Shown here: piece after piece, positions 7,970 to 15,800 of the stretch
How positions within the stretch are numbered: position 1 is the stretch's first letter
Layout of the letters: each line of letters opens with the position of its first letter
Source of the DNA: Synechococcus sp. CS-1331
GTDB taxonomy: Bacteria; Cyanobacteriota; Cyanobacteriia; PCC-6307; Cyanobiaceae
Reading direction: 5' to 3'
Assembly (NCBI GenBank): GCA_025127975.1
Contig: JAHLYQ010000012.1
Location: forward strand, 93,374-157,373
Length of the DNA stretch: 64,000 nucleotides
The notes under the pieces: model-generated
The model's database searches: none
What the model was told of the DNA's origin: nothing
Seen by the model: the letters and a program-made list of their open reading frames with translations, nothing else
Made by a program: the position numbers and the translations under genes

Positions 7970-8401
7970 ATGGTTTTCAGTGCCAAGACGGAGTACGGAC
8001 TGGTTGCGCTGATCGATCTGGCCGCCGTCTATGCAACTGGCGAGCGCCAGCAGACCGGTGAGATCAGCAGGCGGCATGGCATGCCCGAGCGCTACCTGGA
8101 GCAGATGCTGACCTCCCTGCGCAAAGGGGGCTTCCTTATCAGCGTGCGTGGGCCGAAGGGCGGCCACCAGCTGACCCGTTCGCCAGAGCTGATTACTGTC
8201 TCCGAGGTGGAGGACTGCCTGGAAGGAGACGCCCGAGCCGAGCGCCAGGGCGATCGGAGCAATGCTGAGTTCCGCGTTCTCGATGGGCTGGCCCAGCGGG
8301 CGCACCAGGCCCGAACGGCAGTGCTGAAGGGCACCACGCTGGCCCATCTGCTGCTGGAGCGGGACAGCCTGCGGCAGCCCACGCCGATGTTCTACATCTG
8401 A
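7970..8401 (+). CDS. Rrf2-family transcriptional regulator
   Basis: A 143-residue protein beginning FSAKTEYGLVALIDLA, the hallmark N-terminal helix of Rrf2 proteins. A winged helix follows (ERYLEQMLTSLRKGGFLISVRGPKGGHQL) and then the EVEDCLEG segment. I see only one cysteine, so the three-Cys [Fe-S] site of IscR/NsrR is absent. This fits the CymR-like subgroup that controls cysteine and sulfur genes in other phyla. I chose ATG 7970 because the longer frame is unlike the family. Its place in the sulfate block and the shared motif upstream suggest it regulates that block. Confidence 0.82.
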   Translation: MVFSAKTEYGLVALIDLAAVYATGERQQTGEISRRHGMPERYLEQMLTSLRKGGFLISVRGPKGGHQLTRSPELITVSEVEDCLEGDARAERQGDRSNAEFRVLDGLAQRAHQARTAVLKGTTLAHLLLERDSLRQPTPMFYI

Positions 8402-8449
8402 AGACCCAGGTCGAGACGCACGCGAATCAACCTGTGTGCCCGAAAACAC

Positions 8450-8471
8450 CGGTATGCCCATCGGAAATAAG
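8450..8471 (+). promoter_or_regulatory. Sulfate-block motif upstream of the Crp-type gene
   Basis: CGGTATGCCCATCGG followed by AAATAAG, 19 of 22 positions identical to the sbpA site. A CATACT that could be a -10 follows immediately, so a bound protein would cover the -35 region. Confidence 0.5.
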
Positions 8472-8589
8472 ACATACTCCTGAGCAGTTGCTCTCCGGCT
8501 ATGGCCTGCTGTCTGCGAATGCCTTGCTCTCCTCTGAATTCACACCTCCGTGGCCCAAGTCATTACCCGCCCCATCGCTCGCCGACGCC

Positions 8590-9144
8590 ATGACTTCATC
8601 TCTGCTCAAGCGCCCTTTGCAACTCACGCTCCACCCTCAGGACGTGCTTCCAGAAGGCATGAGTTGGCGGCTGCATGAGGGCTACGTGCGCTCGGCCACC
8701 TGGGATCTGGAAGGGGAGAGCATCACCCTTGGCCTCTGGGCCCCGGGTGATCTGATCACTTCGGAAGATCCCGTGCTCAATCCGCTGGAACTGCAGTGCC
8801 TCACCACCGTGGTGGTGGAGCACATTGAGCTTGATGCAAGCGAGCAGCTCCAGCATCTGCTGCGTGAGCGGCAAATGCTGGCGGAACTGCTAACCATTCA
8901 GCGGATTCGCTCCGGGGACCTGCGCCTGTTGACCTTGCTCAGCTGGATCGGTCAGGCCCACGGGCAGGTAAACAGCCACGGCTGCCGCCTGTCGCTCAGT
9001 GAGCTCAACCTCACCCACCGCTCCCTGGCGGACATCTGCGGGCTGACCCGGGTCACGGTGACCAAGCTGCTGAGCCGTCTTCGCGCGGAAGGGCGTCTGG
9101 TGGCGATTGGCGACAGCGATCTCTTGATCCCCAGCCAGCCATGA
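8590..9144 (+). CDS. Crp/Fnr-family regulator, CysR-like by context
   Basis: A 184-residue protein. The N-terminal part is a short cyclic-nucleotide-binding-like barrel ([23 protein letters not shown]). The C-terminal half is the Crp helix-turn-helix ([32 protein letters not shown]). A longer frame upstream would include the regulatory motif, so I chose ATG 8590. In unicellular cyanobacteria a Crp-type protein, CysR, is encoded within the sulfate permease cluster and is needed for its sulfur response. Context suggests the same role here, but orthology is inferred. Confidence 0.8.
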   Translation: MTSSLLKRPLQLTLHPQDVLPEGMSWRLHEGYVRSATWDLEGESITLGLWAPGDLITSEDPVLNPLELQCLTTVVVEHIELDASEQLQHLLRERQMLAELLTIQRIRSGDLRLLTLLSWIGQAHGQVNSHGCRLSLSELNLTHRSLADICGLTRVTVTKLLSRLRAEGRLVAIGDSDLLIPSQP

Positions 9145-9190
9145 GCCACCCCATCTCTCCTTGGTGCCTGCAATGGGGCCGCGACGGAGA

Positions 9191-9520
9191 ACTGGCCAGG
9201 CAGGGCCCCACCGCATCCAGGGCATCGGGGCGGGCTTTGTGCCGGGCAATCTGGATCTATCACTGATTGACCGGGTCGAGACTGTGAGCGATGCCGATGC
9301 CATCGCCATGGCCCAGCGGTTGATGAAAGAGGAAGGCATTCTGGCCGGCATCTCCTGCGGAGCGGCGGCAACGGTGGCTTTGCGTCTAGCTCGTGATGAG
9401 CGATTCCAGGGGAAGTTGATTGTGGTGGTGCTGCCGGATTCCGGCGAGCGCTATCTCAGCACCGCTCTCTTTGAAAACGTGTTTGATGCCCAGGGCCTAC
9501 CGATTGGTGCCAGGCCCTGA
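9191..9520 (+). pseudogene. cysK: 3' fragment of cysteine synthase (cysK)
   Basis: About 109 residues match only the C-terminal third of O-acetylserine (thiol)-lyase: [57 protein letters not shown] and [13 protein letters not shown]. The PLP lysine and the substrate-loop region, which make up the first two thirds of this ~320-residue enzyme, are missing. The sequence before TGQAGPHR is unrelated to cysK. The fragment cannot be catalytic and marks a deletion next to the Crp-type gene. Confidence 0.85.
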
Positions 9521-9523
9521 GCT

Positions 9524-10531
9524 TCAGATCACAAAGTCCGGCACGAAGGTGCGGGAATCGCGGCTGGTGATGTGCAGGGCATCGCCGGCCTGGAGCTCGC
9601 GGTAATCAATCCTCTCGCGGGGCAGCTGGGCCACCACCACCTCACCGCTGGCAAGGGTGAGTTCGGCTTGGATGTCACGGCCCAGATGGGTGAGACGGCG
9701 CAGCACCGCCGGCACGCTGCCCTCTTGGGGCTGGCGATGTAGCTCCAGGTCGTGGGGCCGAATGAACAGATCGCCCGGCTGCTCCCGATGGGGTGCTAAG
9801 GCCACATGGGAAGGCAGCACATTCACCGCCCCCACGAAACTCATCACAAACGGACTGGCCGGTTGGTCGTAGATCTCGGCGGGGGTGCCTATCTGCTCAA
9901 CGCGCCCCTGGTTCATCACCACGATCTTGTCGGCCACCTCCATGGCTTCTTCCTGGTCGTGGGTGACGATCACGGTGGTGACATGCATCTCGTCGTGGAG
10001 ATTGCGCAGCCAGGCCCGTAGTTCCTTGCGCACCTTGGCATCCAGAGCGCTGAAGGGCTCATCGAGCAGCAGCACCCGTGGCTGCACAGCCAGGGCCCGG
10101 GCCAGGGCCACCCGCTGGCGCTGGCCGCCGGAGAGCTGGGAGGGGTAGCGGTTGCCAAAGCCCTGCAGCTGCACCAGCTCCAGCAGCTCATCGACCCGCC
10201 GGCGGATCGCCTCGTGCTTCCAGCCGCGCAGCTCCAAACCAAAGCCGACGTTTTGGCGCACGGTGCGGTGCTTGAACAGGGCGAAGTGCTGGAACACAAA
10301 GCCCACCTGGCGCTCCTGCACCGAGCGAGTGGTGGCCTCCTCGCCGGTGATCCAGACCCGCCCGGCGTCAGCCTCCTCCAGGCCGGCGATCAGCCGCAGC
10401 AGGGTGCTTTTGCCGGAACCGGATGGTCCGAGCAGGGCCACCAGGGAGCCGGTTTCGACATCAAGGCTGACGTTGTCGACCGCCCGGAAGGAGCCGAATT
10501 CCTTGCAAACACCAGCAACGCGGATGCCCAT
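9524..10531 (-). CDS. cysA: Sulfate/thiosulfate ABC transporter ATP-binding protein
   Basis: A 335-residue ABC ATPase. Walker A is [16 protein letters not shown] (about 34-49), the signature is [15 protein letters not shown] (about 134), Walker B is [13 protein letters not shown] (about 154), and the switch histidine lies in [15 protein letters not shown]-terminal TOBE-like part with FIRPHDLEL follows, as in CysA/PotA types. It powers import through CysT and CysW. It is transcribed away from cysT; the shared 120-bp region contains one copy of the sulfate-block motif. Its 3' end is three bases from the cysK fragment. Confidence 0.93.
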   Translation of the reverse strand: MGIRVAGVCKEFGSFRAVDNVSLDVETGSLVALLGPSGSGKSTLLRLIAGLEEADAGRVWITGEEATTRSVQERQVGFVFQHFALFKHRTVRQNVGFGLELRGWKHEAIRRRVDELLELVQLQGFGNRYPSQLSGGQRQRVALARALAVQPRVLLLDEPFSALDAKVRKELRAWLRNLHDEMHVTTVIVTHDQEEAMEVADKIVVMNQGRVEQIGTPAEIYDQPASPFVMSFVGAVNVLPSHVALAPHREQPGDLFIRPHDLELHRQPQEGSVPAVLRRLTHLGRDIQAELTLASGEVVVAQLPRERIDYRELQAGDALHITSRDSRTFVPDFVI

Positions 10532-10577
10532 GTCAGGGGAGGAAGCGGAACGATGGCAGCAACCCTACAGCAAACAT

Positions 10578-10599
10578 CTATTTCCCCACCGGCAAACCG
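10578..10599 (+). promoter_or_regulatory. Sulfate-block motif between cysA and cysT
   Basis: CTATTTCCCCACC followed by GGCAAACCG matches the minus-strand sbpA site at 18 of 22 positions. An additional inverted pair, ACCGTT and AACGGT separated by 13 bases, overlaps its right end (10597-10621). The site lies 54 bases before the cysT start. Confidence 0.48.
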
Positions 10600-10652
10600 T
10601 TGAATAAATCGCCAAACGGTGATACGGTCCGCCCACTTCCGGTTATTCCTCC

Positions 10653-11522
10653 ATGGCTCCTGCGCTCTCGGCCCGACGCCGGGGATTCACCTGGCCTAGC
10701 TGGCTGCAGCTGAGCTGGTCCTGGCGGATCACCTGGTTGTATCTGGCCTTGGTGCTGTTTCTGCCCCTCGGCGCCCTGGCCCTCAAGGCCGCCGCGGTGG
10801 GCCCATCCCAGTTCTGGCAGCTGGCCACCAGCCCTGAGGCTCTGGCCACTTACCGAATCAGCTTCGGATTGGCGTTTGTGGCCGCTTTGCTCAATGGTGT
10901 GTTTGGCCTCGTGATCGCTTGGGCGCTGGTGCGCTGCTCCTTTCCTGGGCGGCGGCTGCTGGATTCGCTGATCGATCTGCCCTTTGCCCTGCCCACGGCG
11001 GTGGCGGGCCTAGCCCTGGCCGCGATCTACAGCACCAACGGCTGGCTGGGTGCACCGCTTGCGGCCCTTTTCGGCATCAAAGTTTCATTTACCTGGCTGG
11101 GGGTCGCCATCGCCATGGTGTTTATCTCTCTGCCCTTTGTAGTTCGCAGCGTGGAGCCGGTGCTCGAGGCCCTAGAGCACGATCAGGAAGAAGCCGCCTG
11201 GTGCCTCGGCGCCACTCCGCGTCAGACCTTGACCAAGGTGGTGCTGCCCCAGTTGATGCCAGCGATCTTGGCGGGCGTAGCCCAGGGCTACAGCCGGGCC
11301 GTAGGCGAATACGGCTCGGTGGTGATGATCTCCTCCAACGTGCCGTTCCGCGACCTGATTACCCCCACCCTGATCATCCAGAAGCTGGAGGAATACGACT
11401 TCGCCTCCGCGACGGTGATCGGCATGGTGATGCTGATGTTTTCACTACTGAGCCTTTTGGTAATCAACGGGCTGCAGGTGTGGGGACGCAACTGGGAAGC
11501 CAATCCGGCTCAGGGCGCCTGA
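10653..11522 (+). CDS. cysT: Sulfate ABC transporter permease CysT
   Basis: A 289-residue inner-membrane permease with about six hydrophobic segments. It carries the EAA loop contacting CysA (EEAAWCLGATPRQTLTKVVLPQL, about residues 178-200). LIDLPFALPTAVAGLAL and GAVxEYGSVVMISSN-like segments are typical of the CysT/CysU family. It pairs with CysW to form the sulfate channel. It starts at ATG 10653. cysW follows after 64 bases. Confidence 0.93.
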   Translation: MAPALSARRRGFTWPSWLQLSWSWRITWLYLALVLFLPLGALALKAAAVGPSQFWQLATSPEALATYRISFGLAFVAALLNGVFGLVIAWALVRCSFPGRRLLDSLIDLPFALPTAVAGLALAAIYSTNGWLGAPLAALFGIKVSFTWLGVAIAMVFISLPFVVRSVEPVLEALEHDQEEAAWCLGATPRQTLTKVVLPQLMPAILAGVAQGYSRAVGEYGSVVMISSNVPFRDLITPTLIIQKLEEYDFASATVIGMVMLMFSLLSLLVINGLQVWGRNWEANPAQGA

Positions 11523-11586
11523 ATTGAGATTTAGCTGAATTCAATGCGCCACATCAACACCACTCCTCTTCTTTTCGAAAATATCC

Positions 11587-12447
11587 ATGCGTTCATTGCT
11601 GCGCTCCTTCTCAAAAGCCCTGCCCCGCCCATCGGCGGCGGTGCTGATTCCCCTGATCGCTTGCCTATATGTGGGTGTGATTATTGTGCTGCCAGCCTTA
11701 GAAGTAGTGTCAGGAGCTTTTGCTAAGGGGCTGAAGCCTTTTATTGAGAACTTTCAATCGGAGGAGTTGCGCTCGGCCGTGCTGCTAACCCTGCGCTGCA
11801 CTTTGATTGCAGTGCCGGCCAACACCATCTTTGGTCTAGCGGCTGCCACCGCCATTGCCAGGCGTCAGTTTCCGGGCAAAGCGCTGCTGTTGAGCGTGAT
11901 CGACCTGCCCTTCTCAATCTCGCCCGTGGTGGTGGGCTTGATGCTGGTGCTGCTCTACAGCCCCACCAACGGCCTCTTTGGGGGAATCGTGAGCAGCCTC
12001 GGCTGGCAGATCATCTTTTCCTGGCCAGGCATGGCATTGGCAACGGTCATCGTCACCTTCCCCTTCATGGCCCGCGAAGTGATTCCGTTGCTGGAGGAGG
12101 AGGGCTGGGATCAGGAGGAAGCTGCCCGCACCCTTGGTGCCAGCGACTGGCAAGTGTTTTGGAAAGTCACCCTGCCCTCGGTGCGCTGGGCCGTGGTTTA
12201 TGGCCTGATCCTCACTACCGCCCGTGCGCTCGGTGAATTCGGCGCCGTAGCCGTAGTTAGCGGCAACATCGCCGGCCAAACCCAAACCCTGCCGCTTTTT
12301 ATTGAAGACGCCTACAAGCAATACGACACCGAACTGGCCTACGGCGCTGCCCTAATCCTGGGGGGAGTTGGTCTGGTGTCGCTGCTGCTGAAGCTGGTTG
12401 TTGAACAGCTGATGGGTGGAGTGAAGGAGAGCAAGCCGATCAACTGA
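11587..12447 (+). CDS. cysW: Sulfate ABC transporter permease CysW
   Basis: A 286-residue permease paralogous to CysT. The EAA loop reads EEAARTLGASDWQVFWKVTLPSV (about 178-200), and VIDLPFSISPVVVGLMLVLL and TTARALGEFGAVAVVSGNI are CysW-type. It would form the second half of the membrane channel of the sulfate importer. It is cotranscribed with cysT. Confidence 0.93.
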   Translation: MRSLLRSFSKALPRPSAAVLIPLIACLYVGVIIVLPALEVVSGAFAKGLKPFIENFQSEELRSAVLLTLRCTLIAVPANTIFGLAAATAIARRQFPGKALLLSVIDLPFSISPVVVGLMLVLLYSPTNGLFGGIVSSLGWQIIFSWPGMALATVIVTFPFMAREVIPLLEEEGWDQEEAARTLGASDWQVFWKVTLPSVRWAVVYGLILTTARALGEFGAVAVVSGNIAGQTQTLPLFIEDAYKQYDTELAYGAALILGGVGLVSLLLKLVVEQLMGGVKESKPIN

Positions 12448-12526
12448 GGGTTGCTGAGGGCCGATGCCCTGCAGAGATGGCAAGACCAACACCCCAATAG
12501 GAGCTCCCTTCTCCATGCTCCTCTGT

Positions 12527-12976
12527 TCAGTCCAGCCCGCCCAGCCGGATCAGGGCCCCCACCACCACGAAGGCAATCGCCAGGGCGGTGATGCCGCGGA
12601 TGTGCCAGGCCAGGCCGCTCAGGTTGTCGTCTCTGAGGTTGGGGATCAGCCGCAACCGGGCGTGCAGGGCTAGGGCGGCGGTGCCGGCCAGCAGCAACAG
12701 CTTGACGCCCACCAACATGCCGATCGGGTTGGCCGGGCTGAACAGGCCCTGGAAGCCGGGGAGATATATCCAGCCCATCCACAGACCGGTAAGTACCTGA
12801 ATGGCCAGGGCCGTGAGCCCCAGCGGCTCGAAGACCTCCTCGAAGGCGCGCACCTGGGCCGCGCTCTGTGCTCGCAAGGCCCTGGGCAGCACCCCCAGAT
12901 CCAGCACCAGATGGCCGCCGGTCCACACCGTGGCGGCCAGGGCATGAACAATCACCAGCAGCGAAAAAACAGACAC
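12527..12976 (-). CDS. CopD-like small membrane protein
   Basis: A 149-residue protein with about four transmembrane segments (VFSLLVIVHALAATVWTGGH, LGLTALAIQVLTGLWMGWIY, GMLVGVKLLLLAGTAALALH, and ITALAIAFVVVGALIRLG). The HALAATVWTGGHL opening matches the copper-resistance D (CopD) domain, in which histidines face the membrane. I chose GTG 12976. Copper or heme-related function is inferred from the family only. It converges on cysW. Confidence 0.72.
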   Translation of the reverse strand: MSVFSLLVIVHALAATVWTGGHLVLDLGVLPRALRAQSAAQVRAFEEVFEPLGLTALAIQVLTGLWMGWIYLPGFQGLFSPANPIGMLVGVKLLLLAGTAALALHARLRLIPNLRDDNLSGLAWHIRGITALAIAFVVVGALIRLGGLD

Positions 12977-13029
12977 GGCAGCAGCTTTGCAGGTGCCTCC
13001 ACGATGGGTGCAATGTGCCGGGACTGACC

Positions 13030-13228
13030 ATGAAGGTGATCGTGGATCTGTGCGTGGTGCCGATCGGGGTGGGCGTGGCAGCCGGTGTTCCAGGCCATCG
13101 AGGCCTGCCACCAGGCGGTTCACGCCATGGGCTGCCCTCGCGTCTATACTACCGTCAAAATCAATACCCGCACCGACAAGGAGCAGACCCTGGAGGACAA
13201 GGTGGCCAGCGTGCAGGCCCTGCTCTGA
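13030..13228 (+). pseudogene. MTH1187/YkoF-family thiamine-binding protein, internally deleted
   Basis: The first 15 codons read MKVIVDLCVVPIGVG, the standard N-terminus of the ~100-residue MTH1187 (DUF77) family. After about 13080 the matching reading moves to another frame: VFQAIEACHQAVHAMGCPRV, then KINTRTDKEQTLEDKVAS and a TGA at 13228. The middle third of the domain is absent and the two parts are out of frame. The gene is dead by an internal deletion of roughly 100 bases. Confidence 0.8.
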
Positions 13229-13367
13229 TGCCAAGCCAGCGGTACCAGCAGGGCAGTGACGCCATGAAGCAGGCGCAACAGGGAGGGTTGATAAGGACGG
13301 GGCATGGCGCGCGAGGTGAATCAGGACTCGGCTGGAGTTGGGTCTCGAGGGCAGGGCTTCCCGGGCA

Positions 13368-14276
13368 TCAGCCCTGCTCCCAGCGGAAGCCCTGGTCTTC
13401 CCAGGCTTTCGGATCCTCGATCGGCTCGAGGTGAGTGAACACATGCGTGCGGGTCAAGGTGGCCGCCACCTTGTGCTCCAACTGATCGCAGAGGTCGTGG
13501 CCTGCCTGCACGCTCCAATGACCAGGCACGAGCACGTGGAAGGACACGAAGCGACGGGAACCAGCCACGCGGGTGCGCAGCGCATGGAATTGGATCTCGT
13601 CTGTTTCACAGCTGGCCAGCAGATCTTCGAGAACCTGTTGCTCGGGATCTGACAGGGAGCGATCCAGCAGGCCGGAGGCGGTTTCGTGAAACAACTTCCA
13701 GCCAGTGACGACGATGTTCAGCGCCACGGCGATCGCAATCAGGGGGTCGAGAATCGTCAGGCCGGTGAGCTTCACCAGGCCGATGCCCAGAACCACACCG
13801 ATGGAGGTCCAGACGTCGGTGAGCAGATGGTGGGCATCGGCGCGCAGGGTGATCGAATCAAAGCGCCGCGAGGCTTTCAACAGCACCCAGGCCACCAGAC
13901 CATTCAACGCTGTTGCCAGCAGGGAAATGACCAGGCCGATGCCCAGCTGCTCCAGCGGTTGGGGCTGCTGCAGGCGGCCGATGGCGGTATGCAAGATGGC
14001 GAGAGCTGCCACCACGATCAGCACACTTTCCAGGCCGCTCGAGAAGTATTCGGCCTTGAAGTGGCCGTAGGGGTGGCTGCGATCGGCAGGTTTGGCCGCC
14101 AGGGTGAGCGCCCAGATCGCGCCAAGGGCTGCGACAAGGTTCACGCCCGACTCCATGGCATCGGAGAGCAGGCCCACCGACCCGGTCAGGCGCCAGGCCA
14201 GCGTTTTCAGCACGATCGTCGCGACCGCTGCTGCCGTCGACAGCAGCATGTAGGCGCGAGGCGAGGCGAGGACCAT
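13368..14276 (-). CDS. Cation diffusion facilitator transporter
   Basis: A 302-residue CDF protein with about six transmembrane segments and a cytoplasmic C-terminal domain. The metal-site motifs are GLLSDAMESGVNL on TM2 and LRADAHHLLTDVWTS on TM5, giving the paired acidic/His positions. HPYGHFKAEY is the conserved loop between TM2 and TM3. CDF proteins export Zn, Mn, Co or Fe against protons. The SDAME variant of TM2 instead of HxxxD leaves the metal uncertain. Confidence 0.88.
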   Translation of the reverse strand: MVLASPRAYMLLSTAAAVATIVLKTLAWRLTGSVGLLSDAMESGVNLVAALGAIWALTLAAKPADRSHPYGHFKAEYFSSGLESVLIVVAALAILHTAIGRLQQPQPLEQLGIGLVISLLATALNGLVAWVLLKASRRFDSITLRADAHHLLTDVWTSIGVVLGIGLVKLTGLTILDPLIAIAVALNIVVTGWKLFHETASGLLDRSLSDPEQQVLEDLLASCETDEIQFHALRTRVAGSRRFVSFHVLVPGHWSVQAGHDLCDQLEHKVAATLTRTHVFTHLEPIEDPKAWEDQGFRWEQG

Positions 14277-14411
14277 GGACGCGGGAAGTGCTCTCTCAGC
14301 GAAGCCAGTGTTGATGATGGCGGACCAGCCTTTGGCCTGCTCAGGCGCTAACAGGCCAAGGCAATAAGGAAGTCCCCTTTCCGGTGACAGAGCAAGGGGT
14401 GCATGGGTCGC

Positions 14412-14696
14412 TCAGGCCACCTCCGGCGCCCAGCCCTGCTGCCGCGTCATGTCATCAGTCCAACCCTGGCAGCAGCTGGTGAGGTGCTCGCCATGGGCGA
14501 TCAACCGCTGGTGCAGTTGGCAGGTGAGCAGCGGGATGCAGTTCACCCCGGCGTGGTGCCTAAACCAATGGCAGGTCATGCAGACCTTGCGGCTGCGGGT
14601 CTTGAGCAGCACCGCCTCATCGAGGTAGGGCCACTCCTCGATCGGGAGATCGAGCCGGGCCGCCAGGGCCGCTGGCCGCGGGAGAGGGATGCCCAT
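14412..14696 (-). CDS. Small cysteine-rich conserved protein of unknown function
   Basis: About 94 residues from the second start, ATG 14696; a longer form begins at 14729. It contains six cysteines in the pattern VCMTCHWFRHHAGVNC, LTCQLHQ and SCCQGWTDD, with adjacent histidines, suggesting a metal site. I recall similar short proteins in cyanobacteria and proteobacteria but no function. No operon partner is evident. Confidence 0.6.
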   Translation of the reverse strand: MGIPLPRPAALAARLDLPIEEWPYLDEAVLLKTRSRKVCMTCHWFRHHAGVNCIPLLTCQLHQRLIAHGEHLTSCCQGWTDDMTRQQGWAPEVA

Positions 14697-14774
14697 AAAC
14701 AACTCGCGTGGGTACGCCTGTACTAGCACGGTTGGCGTGGTACGGCCCCTCCCCTGGCGCTGGCCATACGTCGC

Positions 14775-15031
14775 TCAGGGGACGCTTAGCTCCTGGTAGT
14801 AGCCCTCTCTGATGACGGCAACCGCGCATTGGATATCGTTAGTGAACTGGCGAAGCCGGGGCCAGCTGGTCGTCGTAAGCACAAGAATTGCGATCCTGCG
14901 CCCGGTCAGATTTCGCTGATAGCAGAGGTTGGTGTCGGTAGTGATCAGCAGCTCGTAGGCCGTAGCCACGAGGTGATCATTAAGTGAACGCCGTAGGGGA
15001 ACGGTGTTCCCTGGTCAAACAGGATCCGCAC
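14775..15031 (-). pseudogene. DUF5615-like PIN-type toxin, frameshifted and deleted
   Basis: A GTG directly after the antitoxin stop opens with VRILFDQGTPFP, the N-terminus of this PIN-like toxin family. The frame is lost near 15002; restoring one base gives RRSLNDHLVATAYE and continues LLITTDTNLCYQRNLTGRR to the stop at 14775. The segment usually lying between ATAYE and LLITTD (about 20-25 residues) is also missing. The antitoxin gene upstream is intact, so this is a disarmed module. Confidence 0.72.
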
Positions 15032-15271
15032 TCAGGCCACGGCCGCAGCCGTACTCCGGGCGGCATGCTCCAGCACTAAGCGGGCTTGCTCCTGCGTCAC
15101 CCCAGGAAAGAGCTCAACAAAGTCCGTCACTGAGATCCCGTCTTCCAGGTTTTCGAACAAAGCCGCCACCGGGACCCTGGTGCCGAGGAAAACCCAGGCA
15201 CCACTCACGCGCCGGGGATCTTGCTCCACCGCGGTGCAGCCAGCCCAGCCGAGTGCGCTTTGATCGCTCAT
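15032..15271 (-). CDS. DUF433-family antitoxin
   Basis: A 79-residue protein starting at ATG 15271. The DUF433 core reads RRVSGAWVFLGTRVPVAAL, ENLEDGISVTDFVELFPGV and QEQARLVLEHAA, including a homeodomain-like helix-turn-helix. DUF433 proteins commonly pair with PIN-like DUF5615 toxins, whose broken gene follows immediately (TGA then GTG). Confidence 0.82.
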   Translation of the reverse strand: MSDQSALGWAGCTAVEQDPRRVSGAWVFLGTRVPVAALFENLEDGISVTDFVELFPGVTQEQARLVLEHAARSTAAAVA

Positions 15272-15360
15272 GCCCCCATCCTGGCCGACTCTTGAACGGT
15301 AGTTACCGCACAGCATGGCGTTGGCTGCAAAGCAGCTCTTTGGCCATCTCCTGCTGGTGT

Positions 15361-15414
15361 TGATTTGCCGAGCGCACCTATCGGTGCTGATTTGCCGAGC
15401 GCACCTATCGGTGC
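15361..15414. repeat. Perfect 27-bp tandem duplication
   Basis: Two identical 27-base units lie head to tail (15361-15387 and 15388-15414). Each contains GCACCTATCGGTGC, a small hairpin with 5-bp arms. The second unit overlaps the stop codon of the small minus-strand gene that follows. Confidence 0.9.
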
Positions 15415-15653
15415 GACACCAGAAACGTCTCGAACCAGTCCTGGTGACGCCGCTGGCAGATCCGGTAGGGAATCGAAGCGGCCTCGGCCGGCAACTTCAA
15501 TCGCTTGCGGAATGCCTTGGTGAAGCCCTCCAGAGCAGTGCGGGGCAGACTCCGATCGATAGCCATCCCCATCCAGTTGAGATCGACCTGCCGCCCTTGA
15601 TCCTGGCCCGCTGCTGCGCTGGTTGTTGCAGCGCTGAGGCTCAGGCTGGTCAA
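15405..15653 (-). CDS. Hypothetical small protein, possibly truncated
   Basis: Up to 82 residues, with only TTG available as start. The N-terminus (LLTSLSLSAATTSAAAG) could be the end of a signal peptide. The rest (RSLPRTALEGFTKAFRKRLK, then PYRICQRRHQDWFETFLVSHR) looks like a real protein but matches no family I recognise. It lies between two damaged toxin-antitoxin remnants and may itself have lost its start. Confidence 0.35.
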   Translation of the reverse strand: MTSLSLSAATTSAAAGQDQGRQVDLNWMGMAIDRSLPRTALEGFTKAFRKRLKLPAEAASIPYRICQRRHQDWFETFLVSHR

Positions 15654-15677
15654 CAGGAATGGGTTGCCCGGAATCTT

Positions 15678-15800
15678 TCAGTTTTGCCTGATCAGCGGCA
15701 GGATCCGTACGCGCGCACGGCGTTCATCTGCTCCCACCAGGGCTCCTTGCTCAATCTCGTCGGCGTAGGCCAGAAGCACTGAGAGCACCAGAGTGCCGAT
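15678..15800 (-). pseudogene. C-terminal remnant of a PIN-like toxin
   Basis: About 40 residues, from LVLSVLLAYADEIEQGALVG to DERRARVRILPL, resemble the last strands of PIN-like (DUF5615-type) toxins. The N-terminal catalytic part is absent. The reading ends where the convergent truncated transglutaminase gene begins, so the two fragments meet at a recombination junction near 15795. Confidence 0.4.

Noticed and set aside
12499-12522. Inverted repeat AGGAGC/GCTCCT between cysW and the CopD-like gene as a terminator
   Set aside because: The stem is only 6 bp with a 12-base loop and no U tract, too weak to claim.
12868-13434. A 188-codon plus-strand frame across the CopD-like gene and the thiamine-binding pseudogene
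   Set aside because: It only links the antisense of the CopD-like gene with the first codons of the broken MTH1187 gene and has no own protein character.
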